NCBI GenBank assembly: GCA_947359465.1
Contig: OX375879.1
Coordinates: 91,810,578 to 91,874,577, forward strand
DNA: 64,000 bases
Direction: 5' to 3'
From: Metellina segmentata
Taxonomy: Eukaryota > Arthropoda > Arachnida > Araneae > Tetragnathidae
Position 1 is the stretch's first letter. Each line of letters starts with the position of its first letter. A model generated the notes under the pieces. It was not told where the DNA came from. It saw only the letters and a program-made list of their open reading frames with translations, and did no database searches. Positions 34,569-46,932 of this stretch are shown here, piece by piece. Position numbers and translations under genes: made by a program.

Positions 34569-34749
34569 TTAATATGCCCAGTGTTTTCAACACGATATTA
34601 TGTCCCTCAAAATACGACCAATTTTGATAATGACGAGATATCTCTTCATCAATTTATTGCCAATTATTTTATTTCGACGAAATCAAAATCCTGTCAGTTT
34701 TTTTTCTAATGAAGAGATATCCTGCCGAGACATCCACCAAGAGGTTTAA
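34569..34749 (+). mobile_element. TTAA palindrome MITE, short copy
   Basis: TTAA at 34569-34572 and 34746-34749. Contains GACGAGATATCTCTTC near 34632 and GAAGAGATATCCTGCC near 34721. The termini are worn but alignable (CCACCAAGAGGTTTAA on the right). Length 181 bp. Confidence 0.75.
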
Positions 34750-36289
34750 GTACGTTTGTATCATAGGTGTTGAATTAAATTACTTAAAGTTTGTGAGTCA
34801 TTTGGAAAAATTAATTTCATCGTAAAAAAATATGGATGATAATTGTATAATTTCAACAGTTGAAAATACCAGAATCAAAAAATAATATATGTGACGAAAT
34901 TACCAATCAATAAATATAAAGTTTTAAGTAAAGAAGTATACAATGATAAGAGATATCTTTTCTAGAATTTAAAGTTAAAAGAATAAAAAAAATATCTGGA
35001 TAAAATTAACAAGAGTAATTTTCTGTTTCACCGGTAGTAAGAAGAAATATAAATAATATCTTTTAAATTTTCCCTCCAGTAAAAGAAAAGCGATACTATG
35101 TGTTTAATTAAAGACGTACTATTTAAATAAGTCCAAAACATTATTGAATTACAGTGAAATTGCTTTAAAATTCGATTTTAGAGGGGAATAGGTACCCGAA
35201 ATTAAACTTTTTACTACATACATTTCCTTTCATTGGACATGAGCGACAAACTCCTGTTTTGCGATTAACTTATTAACGCAAAGGCGGAGGATTGGAAATT
35301 AGTTTAAGAAAATTACTTTGCACAGTGAAAGTGAAGCCGTTTGGGAGATCTCCAGAGCATACGTTGTTAAAAGAACGTAATTTCCTTTTACAAGCGTCAT
35401 TGTACTTTAATCCAAGGGTAGGTGTAACCTACAGTAACATAAAACCAATACACAAGCTGACTTTTGTGGATAATTTAATAATCTAAATGTAAGATGAGTA
35501 AAAATTAGAATAAAGATTATGTGTTGTACTATGGGGAGTTTAAATGTTTGCTCTACATTTATTTTGTCAATTAAATAATTGACATGACAAGAAACATTAA
35601 TCATGACTTAACGATTTTTTATTAGTAAAAATACAATTTTCATATATGAATAATTAACTATAACTACTAACGATTTATATGAATAATTTACAATGGTGTA
35701 ACCTAAAAGTATTATCAATAGCATCAACTATGCTTAGTTAAGCTTAAACATTTACATTACTTGCGTCAGATTTAGATCATGAGTATTTTCGTAAAGTGTA
35801 TTTACTTTATTATTGTCGTTGCAAGTTGTTCAGATATATTTATAATCCATTATTGTATTATTTACACAAATAAAATTTTCAGCAGTATCAGCATTTAATA
35901 TTTTTAGCGATAAAATTTAAAGTGCGACACATTATAAACATTACTTTAATATTTTAGCACTGACTTCCTGCTATTTACCATAGAACATCCTAATTAGATT
36001 TATCAATCTCTTGTAAAAGTAATTGTACTAATCGTATCTCATATTATTGCAAACAAATTGAAAAAAAAAATTGAAACTACTTTTCCTAAGAGTACAAAAT
36101 AATAAATTTAAACATCATTTTATAGCAGTCACCTAAAATTTCCATAACACATATGAAATCTAAGCACTCTTAATAAAATAATATGAAATCTTTCAAAGTT
36201 TATTTTTAAAACATTTACTGTAAAAGCTATTTCTAGCTTAAAAACTAGATATGTAGTTTGACAATGTCGCGCTCTGAAGAAACTCAGCG
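34750..36289. other. AT-rich stretch, no gene seen
   Basis: About 1.5 kb with no recognised element. A near-perfect palindrome TGTCAATTAAATAATTGACA lies at 35564-35583; its context gives no function. Confidence 0.45.
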
Positions 36290-36425
36290 TACTATTCGCT
36301 ACGATTTAGAATCAATCCCGAAGGGAAATATCAAGTTCAACACCTCATAATTTTGAACCAAAGTCAGAAGACGAGGTTAACACATCACTGACACCCCATT
36401 CTCCAAACTCCAAACGCCAGCGGGA
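36290..36425 (-). mobile_element. SINE gamma-body fragment, minus orientation
   Basis: Degenerate forms of the body: AATCAATCCCGAAGGGAAA, ACACCTCATAATTTTGAACC and CACCCCATTCTCCAAAC occur in the right order. No head preserved. Confidence 0.65.
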
Positions 36426-36429
36426 TATA

Positions 36430-36560
36430 TCTATCAGAATTCGTGGTCCTCTGTGTCAGTAAAACTTTTCTTGTGTATGTAGATCCATTATTTTGGCATT
36501 TTATGTCTTGTATATGGCCAAATATGACCCCTGTGCCATATATCTTATTAATTGCTCTTT
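36430..36560 (+). mobile_element. SINE-A fragment, body and tail
   Basis: CTGTGTCAGTAAAACTTTTC, TTGTGTATGTAGATCCATTA and GGCCAAATATGACCCCTGTG match the SINE-A body. The tRNA-like head is missing, replaced by the neighbouring SINE fragment. Confidence 0.7.
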
Positions 36561-37914
36561 TATTTCGGTTATAAAATGTTTCTACATAAATCTTGGTCTG
36601 TCAACTGAAAGACAAATGGATAAATACCAACTTACACATATCATTCTTGCTGCTATGACTCTCAATGTGAAATAGTTTTATACGTATCACGTAATTAATA
36701 TACTTAAAAAGCAATCTGTACCAGTCCCCTTTTCTCCAGTAGTGAGTTCATGAATGCTGACCACTTGCATTATAATAACTATTCGACTAGTTACAACCCC
36801 TTAACTCGAATAAATATTTAATATCATTATTGGGAGGCTAGAAGTTTTATCCAGTTTTTTTAAGCGCTTTTGCCCGTAGGTTTTATCTTGTGGTTTCATG
36901 TTCTTTTGTGCTATGTTCCCTATTCTCGGTTGTATTATATTGTGTGTTGCGTCTAAGTCTACTTGTAATGTCCGCCATATTGGAACTAAAAAAATTAAAC
37001 AAATTTGGTTTTTCATCCATATTTTTACCATTGTTTCAATTTGAGTTGCTTTCATCCTTGGTAACTTTGACATGAATATGAAATTTTGAATAATACCCTA
37101 TACTATATAACCTCTCACCTACCTAGGTCCTCATACGTGGACTTCGATTCTTTCGCCTTAAAAATAATCTTTCTGATAAAATTGGTAGTTAAGAAATCGA
37201 GTACACGTGCGTGGACTTCTAAGCTTCCGATTGACACTAATGGATGGCAATATAAATGTAGCTCCTGTGAAATGTTTATTATTCAAAAGCGATTTAGAAG
37301 AAATGGATTCGACTCAACGTGCTCGCAAAAGTAAGTAAATTTCATTTGTTTTTATGATTTCTAAAACATTTAGTTAATGTGTTTTAGTTGATAATTTATG
37401 AGTTCTTAAGCAATATCTTATCATTTGAAAATTATTACGCTTTCAGCATAATTGAGACCCGAGGCACACATTTGTGTACCTAAAATGTTTAGTTCCCTAT
37501 GATGCCACCATCCAAAAGAGGAATTTGCTTGAGAACTTTGAAGTATTTCACAACATTTATCAGAAGAAAAAAACTTATTTAAAAAAAATTTGTATATGGT
37601 TGGTAGTGAAGAGGATAAATAAAGTAAGTTTTAACAAAGCTCGTATGACAAGAGTTTGAATGGAAAGAATGAAAAATCAAGAAAGAAATCAAGAAAGTTA
37701 ATCATCAAATGATGAAAAAACTACTTACGTTAATCTGATGCTTTTAGGAATCAAGAACAACATTTATTATTATGCAAAATACTTCAGTTCAAAACAGATT
37801 CCAACATTCTGATAAAGACTCACCAGCGAATACAAATTAACATTTCCAATCTGACTAATATAAGTGAGGATACGTGTTCCAGGGTAACCCAAGTGGTTCC
37901 TGATTCTACCCTTT

Positions 37915-37916
<2 letters not shown>
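36561..37916. other. AT-rich stretch, no gene seen
   Basis: Opposing open frames of 60-90 codons at 36801-37334 show no domain. No repeat recognised. Confidence 0.4.
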
Positions 37917-37979
<63 letters not shown>

Positions 37980-37980
37980 A
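37917..37980. repeat. (AG)n microsatellite
   Basis: About 29 uninterrupted AG units, followed by an imperfect AGAAGAGAGAAG end. Confidence 0.95.
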
Positions 37981-38939
37981 GAAGATAAAGAAAAAGAGAG
38001 TACCATGTTTACTTATGCTCATGGCCAGGAATTAGAGAAACAACTGAATGGCTTCAGACAATAAAATAATAAGCCACTTCTCAAATTTTTCAGGCTAGTA
38101 ATTTTAAAGTTTATAAAAATTTCCAAAACTACAATTGTTTTTACACAGTTCAAGAGATCGTGTTATTTTAAGCTTTCAAGTATTGCGCACTAATTTAAAC
38201 ACCGAAAAATTTTTTTTGATCCTTTTGAACATTTTGTTTTTTATTACGAAGCATATTTCTGTGGCTTATCACAATGTTACCTTGACCCTAGAACAGGCAT
38301 GATTAACTTTTTAAACTATCTTCTAATGTTCTTTTTCCCTCTTCATATTTCATTAAATTTTTTCTACAAAAAGTAATATTACCATATACGCTCAACAACA
38401 CTAATCTATCTTTGAAGTAACCGTTTTTCGTTGAACTACAGCCGCCTATCAGAGTACGAACATTTAATTCATAGTAAGACAGTTAACTTCAAATTTCAAA
38501 GCATGAATTTCGATTTGATCAGTTAATCGAAAACAAACCTTATTACCTTGGCCTAGATTTATTATTCAATACGGAATATTACCAGATAGTATTTTGATAC
38601 ACATTTACTGGTCACTAGTATAACCTCTCCTCATACTTCCATAAAGCTTCACAGAAGTCCAAAGAACAGCAAATCTAAAAGTTTAATAACTCTTCGTGTA
38701 GAAAAAAACACAGAAGAACTGAACCAAATTCAACCAAAACAATGGGTTCTTTATAAATATCACCAAGATTCACAACACCATCCAACAGAGTTCATTTCCC
38801 AAATAGAAACACAATACCCTGTGACTTTATACCAGTATCAACAAGCATTGAATTCTTCAGTATACCCTTGAAACCTGCCAGCTTTTTCAATTCTCCTCCT
38901 ACAGAACTGCGAACTGTACAGGCAGGCTGTTTTCCTGTA
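37981..38939. other. Unassigned sequence
   Basis: AT-rich, with no recognised feature. Confidence 0.4.
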
Positions 38940-39070
38940 ACTTAGCCTAAGTTCGTTTCTCTCTTCTGTGTCAACAAAACTTTTCTAGCGCGTGTATGTC
39001 CATCACTTGACTTTGTCTATATTATGCATGATACAGATGGGCCAAATATGACCCTTGCACCCTAAAACCC
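38940..39070 (+). mobile_element. SINE-A fragment, body and tail
   Basis: TTCTGTGTCAACAAAACTTT, GTGTATGTCCATCACTTGAC and GGGCCAAATATGACCCTTGC are the SINE-A body and tail. The head is degraded. The element ends where the following tandem repeat begins. Confidence 0.72.
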
Positions 39071-39084
39071 AAACACCCCCTCAG

Positions 39085-39790
39085 ACAGCTTTACCACAGC
39101 AATCAACAATGTGCCCAACAGTCTGGGACCACTCAAATTGTCTTCCGCTTTCCAATGAAGATGCAAAACGAAAGATTCGTTCTGCTCCAGATTGCTGAAA
39201 AATCAAAAACAATTTAAAGAAATCTGAAACTTTTGTTTCGTTACAGAGACGAACCATCCAACGCCGAGTCTCGGTCACAAAGCGAAATTCAATTGAACTC
39301 GTGAAATCCAATTCTCTGAAAGAACTCTGCCGATGCTCTCTACCACTCTCAATGTGGGTCAAATTCCTTTTTCGCAAGTTCCCTCTCGAAATCCTCCAGC
39401 ATATCCAATTCCCATCCAAGAGGGCTTAACCACAGCGATCAAAAATGTGCCGAACAGTCTGGGACCACTCAAATTGTCTTCCGCTTCCCAATGAAGATGC
39501 AAACCGAAAGATTCGTGCTGCTCTAGATTGCTGAAAAATCAAAACCAATTTAAAGAAATGTGAAACGTGTTTCGTTACACATGCGAACCATCCAACGCTG
39601 AGTTTCGGTCAGAAAGAGAAACTCAGTTCAACTCGTGAAACCCAATTCTCTGAAAGAATTCTACCGATGCCCTCTACCGCTTTCAACGTGGGTCAAATTC
39701 CTCAGTCGCAAGTTCCCTCCCGAAATCCACCAGCATATCCAATTCCCATCCAAGAGGGCTTAACCACAGAGATCAACACTGTCACGGGCA
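39085..39790. repeat. Tandem units of about 335 bp on the edge of GC island 3
   Basis: ACCACAG occurs at 39093, 39429 and 39763 in the same context (periods 336 and 334 bp). Each full unit carries CAGTCTGGGACCACTCAAAT, TGTCTTCCGCTT, AATGAAGATGCAAA and TCCAATTCCCATCCAAGAGG. The third unit begins like the others but turns into the GC-rich island, where AATCGTCTTCCTCTTCCCCT and AATGAAGATGCAGAGCGAGG are recognisable counterparts. Frames in this stretch are not credible genes. Confidence 0.88.
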
Positions 39791-40560
39791 ATCAAGCCGG
39801 CGGACCATCAAGCCCAGAGGACACAAACAGCAATAATTAAAAAAAAAGCGCCAGGAACTCGTCGGGGCATCCAAATCGTCTTCCTCTTCCCCTCTAATGA
39901 AGATGCAGAGCGAGGGATTCGTGCCGCCCAGATGACTTCCGTGACTCAGGTTGTGGTCATCCCCCCCTAATGATGATGACGGAGCGCGGGAATCAAAAAG
40001 TCCCCGTTCCTCATGAACGAGATGCGGAGGACGGACTATTACCAGGTGATTCGTTGCTCACGGGAACACCTGGCCTCCTCTAAGTCCGAGTCGGGAAGGA
40101 TCGATCTCTGGGATTGAAGTCGCATTTAGATTGCGCATCCCGGGGCTATATCGCTTTTCGGAGCGATACATAGAGCGGGGCCGTAATTACTTTGGCCCCG
40201 GGGGCGATTTTCAGCTTTTTTCCCTTCTTCTCTCTTCCCCCTCTTCTGCTATATCTGGGGGAATCGGCGGCGATAAGGGTATCTGTGTGATTATTATTTT
40301 TCCTCTTTTCCTGCTCTTGGTCTTCTTTTTTTCGGGATGGTGATAAGATGCGCTTCCCGCAGTTTGCGTTCTCCGGGAAAAGGGTTGCAGGTAGGGATGT
40401 GAAGAGAAAAGGCGCAGAGATAGCGCGAATAACCCCAGCAACTGGAAACGATGTAGAAAAATGAAGATTTTGCCTTCCACAATCGTTATTGCGGGTCGTA
40501 GGGATGGAGATGCAGTCAGAGGTTGCGGTTCCCACCGAGATATTATCTCGTAGCCTTGTA
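39790..40560. other. GC-rich island 3
   Basis: Sharp GC-rich block with CCCGGGGCTATATCGC at about 40138 and GGCCGTAATTACTTTGGCCC at 40180-40199, the latter a homeodomain-like TAATTA core inside a GC inverted repeat (GGCC...GGCC). A minus-strand frame of 181 codons (40146-40691) overlaps frames on the other strand and shows no domain. I read it as composition-driven. Confidence 0.5.
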
Positions 40561-40739
40561 TGGTGTTGCAATCGGTGTGGGGAAGGACTTATGTGTGTCA
40601 AGGGCAATCTTCGAGGGTCGTATGATGAAGATCGTGTTCCTGTACTCTTCTGCCATACGTAACTTCGAAGAGCTGGCATGTCGTCTGCCAAAAACAGTTA
40701 GCCAACTAGTACAGTATCGAAACCGGTGATTGATTATGC

Positions 40740-41705
40740 ATATCAAAGAGAATCGAAGATGGCCCAAATCTAGAACTGTTATCTCATGTTATGTTGGAAT
40801 GTAAAGTAGTGCTGATAGTGTATGTCAACGCAAAGACTGTCAAAGCCTAGGGAACTTATGTTATAATGATTAGACCTAGTACTGATTATGTATATGAAGT
40901 GCTATCATAAGCTGTACAAAGGTAGGGGATCTTATTACCCATATTGTGTTCGGATCGGATTTAGTGCTGGTTATGTATATCACGGATTATAGAGGATGGT
41001 CAAAAGTTGGAGGCCACCTTCTCATTTAATGCTAGTGGTGATTGGTTATGTATATCGAAAATAATCGAAGATGGCCCATATCCAGAACTGATATCTCATG
41101 TTATGTTGGAATGTAGAGTAGTGAGGATAGTGTATGTCAACGCAAAGACTGTCAAAGCCGAGGGAACTTATGTTATAATGATTAGACCTAGTACTGACTA
41201 TGTATATGAAGTGCTATCATAAGCTGTACAAAGGTAGGGGATCTTATTACCCATATTGTGTTCGGATCGGATTTAGTGCTGGTTATGTATATCACGGATT
41301 ATAGAGGATGGTCAAAAGTTGGAGGCCACCTTCTCATTTAATGCTAGTGGTGATTGGTTATGCATATCGAAAATAATCGAAGATGGCCCATATCCAGAAC
41401 TGATATCTCATGTTATGTTGGAATGTAGAGTAGTGAGGATAGTGTATGTCAAGGACAATCAACGCAAAGACTGTCAAAGCCGAGAGAACTTATGTTATAT
41501 TGAAATAGTAATTAGTTCTGATTATGTATATCAAGTACGATCACAAGCTGTGCATAAGTTTGTGATCTTATACCCATATTATATTGGGATCGGGTTTAGT
41601 GTTGGTCATGTATATGAAGAATTATCGAGGATGGTCAGAAGTTGGGAGGCCTCTTTCTCATTTAATACTACAGAGGCTGTTCACACATTTTTTAGGCAAT
41701 GTATA
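40740..41705 (+). repeat. Tandem array of 312 bp units
   Basis: AATCGAAGATGGCCCA recurs at 40751, 41063 and 41375, exactly 312 bp apart. A fourth partial unit follows after a 12 bp insertion (AAGGACAATCAA region near 41452). Units carry CACGGATTATAGAGGATGGT and GGTAGGGGATCTTATTACCC. The open frames at 41007-41222 and 41319-41723 start at the same place in successive units, which explains their identical N-termini. Confidence 0.92.
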
Positions 41706-41749
41706 TTGTATCCACAAAACTAACTTACATAAAATTCTTGTGTTTTAAA

Positions 41750-42330
41750 TGTTTTATTTGATAGCCCTTATTCTGAACTCACTTTCGACACCGTAATTTC
41801 CAGGATAATAATGCCTTTTGAAGTGTCAGAAGACTATTCTATCCCATTCCTCCTGAACAGCTTTCCAGAGTCCTGTAAAGGTTGTGGGACGACGTCTGGA
41901 AAATGCAGATTTTAAAAGTCCGAAAGCACAAAAATCCATAGGTGATACATCGGGAGATTTAGTAGGGATATCAGTGAAGAGTGTGGCCTTGATACCGGAT
42001 TTTTGTTCTATTTCTTTTAGGAAATTTACAGTGGATTTTGATGTGTGACTGCTAGCTTTGTCTTGATGGAGTTTCATAGATTGATGGCACTGTGGGTAAG
42101 GCGATGGTATCTCATTCAGAAAAATTGGCGATAAAAAATGTTCCTGATAGTATTTGGAGTTAATCTTGACATTTTTTCCACTCTCTTTATTTTTAACTTG
42201 CCATTATATGAAAAACCAGCAACAATCATGAATCCCTTAGAAAAACTTTCTTTCGATTCTGTGAACCATGTACTTAAATTTTTTCCCCTTTTATGATAAT
42301 AAAGGCTCTTTTTTTCTGCAATCGTAAAGT
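41750..42330 (-). pseudogene. Mariner-superfamily DD41D transposase remnant
   Basis: The clean part (42077 down to 41826) contains the second catalytic aspartate in HQDKASSHTSK and the third in SPDVSPMDFCAFGLLK. I count 41 residues between them, matching DD41D elements such as the rosa group. Upstream, spread over all three frames with several stops, are pieces such as KGFMIVAGFSYNGKLK that fit the region before the second aspartate. The C-terminal part ends in WKAVQEEWDRI. The N-terminal DNA-binding half and the first aspartate are absent, and no terminal repeats were found. The copy is old and dead. Confidence 0.82.
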
Positions 42331-43459
42331 TTTTGATTTTTTCGGACTCATTAATCTTTTATGCAACTTTTGTATGAAGCTAGAGAAATTATATCAGAAA
42401 TATATTGATTTCAAATGTAAGAGGATTTTGAATAACATAAGGTGTGGTAATTAAAGAATGATGAAAAGCAATTGTTTGCAATGGCATTCAAACAGTTATC
42501 TTAAGAGTATTTAAAAGTTATTTTAAGAGGCGCGATTGAACGTAACACAATACATTGTATTACAAACTTAAGCTGTAAAATGATTGGATTCTAATGCTAA
42601 TTTATACTTCAAATGTACATTTACGATAGTTAAGCATTTGTGGAGACATTGTTTACTTATGATTAAACCAGATGATTGCAATGGTGATGAGTGTGGAAAA
42701 TACGTATAAATAACCTTTCCATTTAAATAAAATTTCAAAACGTATTGTTAATTGATTACTTGTTGTTTGGATTTTAAAGTTTCAAGAACCAGAACTGGCT
42801 ATGCTGTAAAAATATATCAAACCAAACGAACATGAATAGTTTAAGATTCTAGCATATAAAACGCAATGTATAATGGAAAACAAGGACAGAATAAAATATT
42901 AAAAGAAAAAGAAATCAAGAGTGAGTTACCCTAATATTCAAATAGAATTTATGAGCTTTCAAATTTTCAAGTCTACAATTTTTAGGTTTTAAAAAATTCC
43001 AAAATTACAATGGTTTATTCACTATTTAAAAGGTCGTCTTTTCTTAATCCTCTAGGTATTACTCTAGTGTTCAAAATGTCAGAAATTCTTTTGATTCTCC
43101 TTGTATAATTCCTTTTTTATTTAGTTCATAGGAACATGTTTTGGTGTCTCTTCATTGTCACATTCCCTTCAATTCAGTTAAATCATTTAAGAAATTATGG
43201 TACAGATTATCACCTAAGACGGGGTTTCCCCATCTTAACTGTGGTAAAAATCCCCAATCATGCGGGGAGGCAAAAAATGGTGAATGTGGTGTGACCCAAC
43301 AAATCGTAAGTCGTATTAAATATAGACAGTAGAAACATTGAAGAAGAGAAGTTAAAATATAATGCATGATGTCTGATAAAAGATGGTTGGCGATGATATT
43401 ATGATTAAATCAATTAATTTGAAACATGATTTTTAGTTCTGAATTTTTCAATTTTTGCC
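42331..43459. other. Unassigned AT-rich sequence
   Basis: No recognised gene or element. A slightly GC-richer patch at 43200-43300 has no match that I know. Confidence 0.4.
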
Positions 43460-43745
43460 CTTCTTTGCAATTTCCTTGAGCAACTTGAGGGTTGAGAGTT
43501 TGAGATTCCATCAATCCCAAGACCGTCGTGTACTTTTGAGTGGTGCACGTCCATTATATAATGGCCTTAATGCACTACGCCAATATAGCCTCACATTGGC
43601 GAGGTGTGGAAACTTGAACAGGGGGATACCAGCTCAGCTGTTAACCTCGCCATTTGATCGTGGTTCAAAACTACGAGAATTTGTTTGCTTTAGAATTGAT
43701 CCCGAATTGGCTATTGTCGACGGCTCCATTGCAACGCTAAATCAA
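43460..43745 (+). mobile_element. SINE-D copy, degenerate
   Basis: Worn head (GGTTGAGAGTTTGAGATTCC), then AAGACCGTCGTGTACTT, GAGTGGTGCACGT, CATTGGCGAGGTGTGGAAAC, GATACCAGCTCAGCTGTTAA and ATTGATCCCGAATTGGCTAT, in the order expected for head 2 plus gamma body. The terminal CTCTAGTACGACG has become CATTGCAACGC. Confidence 0.75.
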
Positions 43746-43847
43746 TTACCTATCTCTAATCTTCACTGAGAGACGTTTTCTGAACACATACATATTTTAA
43801 ATGTGTCCATAAAAAGAGTATAAGCTCCTTAGAATTCCTGGTTTCAC

Positions 43848-44030
43848 CGTGGCTCAGAGAGTTCGATAGCTGCGAGTTGTAAGTGATGCAGGTTCCATTC
43901 TTCACTAAATATATTTCTTTCTTCTTGTGTCAGTTAAACTGCCCTTGTGTGTGTCCATTACTAAATGTAGTCTGTATGGTATGTAACTTTGCATTACAAA
44001 TATAGCCCCCACGCAAAAAAAAATTTAATC
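43848..44030 (+). mobile_element. SINE-A copy with head
   Basis: Good A-box region CGTGGCTCAGAGAGTTCGAT and worn B box GGTTCCATTC. Body TTGTGTCAGTTAAACTGCCC and tail ACAAATATAGCCCCCACGC, ending in an A run near 44020. Confidence 0.75.
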
Positions 44031-45979
44031 AACTTTAGATTTTTATTAATTTTGCAGTTATAATTATATTTTAAACCTCGAAATACTTCAAAATTTACAG
44101 AAAAAGAGCAATCTTCTGGAATTAAGGTTAGATTTATTCACAAAGTTGAATTTTGCTTCAATAGAATTGTTATCAGACCTTAAAAGTGGTTCATAAAATC
44201 TTCGCATGGAAACAAAACTTTCCAACACATATTTTGATAATATTTGAAATAATGTTTTCTCTAAAAGTAGTCAAGTTATGTTTAATTTGTCGAAATTTGA
44301 AATACCTTTTACAGTTGATTTAAGTGTCGATTTATTGCATTCGAATGTGCATGGATTGTTAAATTTCAGTTTTTGTGATTGATATACAATATTTAACTCC
44401 AGCATTAAAGTAAGTATTGGTAAAAACACACTAAAACAAATTTTAATCAGAAAAGATCTTAATTTAAAGTAATATTTTTTCTCTTCAATAACCCTTTTCT
44501 ATTTTTATAAAATATTGTCATGTGCTCTGTTCATTATAAAATTTCCAAGTAGTAAGACAACACGTTATTTTGTTAAAAAAACGTACTTTTATATTTTGTA
44601 TTCCTGTTAAAAATATCAATGAGCTCACTAAAAAGAAATAACATCGAAAAAAAATCCGACTAATTAGTTCTTCAGAGGAATTGCAGTATTTGTCAATCGA
44701 CTACACAGTGCCTGGAGAATATTACGCGTAACTTTTTATGTTAGACATTATACTAATCTTTAGAAATTATTTTTTGAAAATGTGATGCTAAAAAATTAGC
44801 TAAAAGAATATTTTCTTAAAATGGTTCCCTCACAATTGCCCTGAAGCACATATTTTAGTCTTCTATGCATTTTTAAATCAATAAAACTTAATTAATTGAG
44901 TTCCTTTTATTTTTACTTTTTATTAAATGTACATTTTACACATTTGGGAGAGCTTTTAAAAAGTGTTTCCTATTAAAATTCATTCAATTCCAATGAATAA
45001 ATCATTTACAAATCGAATGATTTTTAACACGTTGACGTGATTTGACTATAATACAATGTTTTCCATCGACGTTGTTCAAAATAGATTAGTAGTTTGTGTT
45101 TTTTCTGAATCAATAAGAAGGTTTTCCAGGTTTCCAGAAGGTTAAAGTCATTTAAGACCTCTATGAACAACAAAGAATTCAAGTTCTTTGTGTTACTCAT
45201 TGTTTGGGGACAGAAAAGCGAACTAAACCAATGATGTTCTAGATAAGAGGCACCCTTAACGAGAATGGACTAGATATAACCAAAAGTAAATTTTTATTAA
45301 AATCATAACAAGGGGCGACTTTACTCCAACATATTGAATCTGAATCCAGTAAAATCTGAATAACATATATTCAAGTGTATTAAAATGGAAGGCACCGGAT
45401 TCAGGCGGTATCAAAGATTTTAAGACAGACAAATTATTTGTTATGGAATCGTCTTTCCCGAACCTTTGTAAGTCAGTTTCCAATGCATTCAGATGACTAA
45501 GATTCTGTTAGCGTGAAGCAGCACTAAGAGTCTCGAAACATAACTGGCTGCTTCTGAATGCAAAAGCAGTAAGTTCCATTGATTAAACTTTGAGTAACAA
45601 AATTAGTTGTAGAGGTTCAGTAGAAGTTTTACATTTTTTTGTTTGTTCACACATTTGTTTCTTAATGAACGCTACAGTAATGCACACTGGAAAACAGAAA
45701 TTATCAAGTCCCATACATTCTCATTTACTTTCATCGTGACATAGATTTCTCAATATACTAATATATTGAATTTATGAATTAGTATACATCGCATAACAGT
45801 TAAAAAACAGTGTAAAATTAACTGGAAAGTCATAACTTAGTTATTTTTGTTTTAAAAAACATTGTAATAAGAATAACTCTGGCACAACAAAACGATCTCT
45901 TTAGCAGGGAACAAGCAAGGAAAGGTTTACTTAATAGGTTAACCCTCTTTGGGCATTATGAGACTTTCAGTAGAGCGAG
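44031..45979. other. Long AT-rich stretch, no gene seen
   Basis: About 1.9 kb with no recognised repeat or coding sequence. Confidence 0.5.
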
Positions 45980-46140
45980 TGTCACGATTCCCTGTCTTTC
46001 CTCACGTTGGTAACGAAGCAAATACCCGACAGAGAGTTACGAACACAGATAGGTTTCAAGAACAGTTGTTCCCTTGTTATAGTTGCTACTTGTTCTAGTG
46101 GATGAACATATATGGATGACAGTGTAGAGGTTCTGATACG

Positions 46141-46359
46141 TGTATAGGTTCACCGACCAACCAGTCTAGTGGTTAAGGTGTTGCCCTCTGGATAGGAAGG
46201 TTCCTGGTTAGAATGCGGGATCAGGGCATGGATGTAAATTGTACTGTTCTTTGTTAGGGGAACGCCCATTGGGTGCTCCTTCACAAGTGGCCATCCCTTC
46301 TGGCCTTGTAGTGGCAAAATGATTACAAATCACCAATGCCTGCCATTGGATAAAAAAAA
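46141..46359 (+). mobile_element. SINE-B copy with 13 bp target-site duplication
   Basis: AGGTTCTGATACG flanks it at 46128-46140 and 46360-46372. Head CCGACCAACCAGTCTAGTGG, worn B box GGTTAGAATGC, body GGGCATGGATGTAAATTGTA and CCCATTGGGTGCTCCTTCAC, then an A tail. It has small internal deletions relative to 11432-11703. Confidence 0.9.
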
Positions 46360-46494
46360 AGGTTCTGATACGATTAAGAATAGAAAGTATTGTGTGTGAT
46401 TACTAAAAAAGAACTTGAATAAGAATATAATTGTTTTACGATTAGGAGGAATCAAAACAATTCGTACGGCGTATATTTTGGAACTTTATATTGT

Positions 46495-46932
46495 GTTGTT
46501 GTTTCTTATGCCTACACTGGCAGACCAAAGGAGTGCCGGGCCCGTCGAAGACGGCAAGAGGCGAGGGTGTGCGGCTTCCATGGAAGTGAGCCCCATTGGG
46601 AGGAAGTCCGACTTGGCTCGAACTTTTTAGCCAACAGATGGCAGCACATCGACACGTCTCGTTTTTACGGAGAGGTCACATTTTCACCACATTCAATCAT
46701 ACTCAGGCACACGGTTGTAATTTTGATCCAATCCAGAGACCAACTAATCCCTGGTTCGGCACCCCCAGAGGTATTGATTTATTATGGGAACATGGAGGAC
46801 TTTGTGACCACGACAGATTTTTCGTGCACCAGTCACCTTTAGCGTACACGGGAGTTTTCGGTCAGCTGTGATCGAACTTATGATCAGTCAGTCACGAGTT
46901 CGATGCCCTACCGACCAGGCCACCCGGCTCCT
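46495..46932 (-). mobile_element. SINE-E copy with 12 bp target-site duplication
   Basis: ACTTTATATTGT flanks it at 46483-46494 and 46933-46944. It is colinear with 17174-17627: GTTGTTGTTTCTTATGCC at the left (tail side), GCCCCATTGGGAGGAAGTCC in the body, and a tRNA-like head at the right, GAGCCGGGTGGCCTGGTCGG on the minus strand. The head differs clearly from the other copy's head, so this may be a subfamily with its own tRNA source. Confidence 0.9.

Noticed and set aside
35564..35583. Palindrome TGTCAATTAAATAATTGACA as an operator or terminator
   Set aside because: Such AT-rich palindromes are expected by chance in this base composition and nothing adjacent supports a role.
40146..40691. 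Open frame of 181 codons on the minus strand in GC island 3
   Set aside because: No recognised motif, low-complexity basic tail, and competing frames on the same and opposite strand. It fits a stop-poor GC-rich block rather than a gene.
41007..41723. Two frames with the same N-terminus, looking like a duplicated gene
   Set aside because: Both lie in successive 312 bp tandem units, and the identity is that of the repeat. The frames end differently and have no motif.
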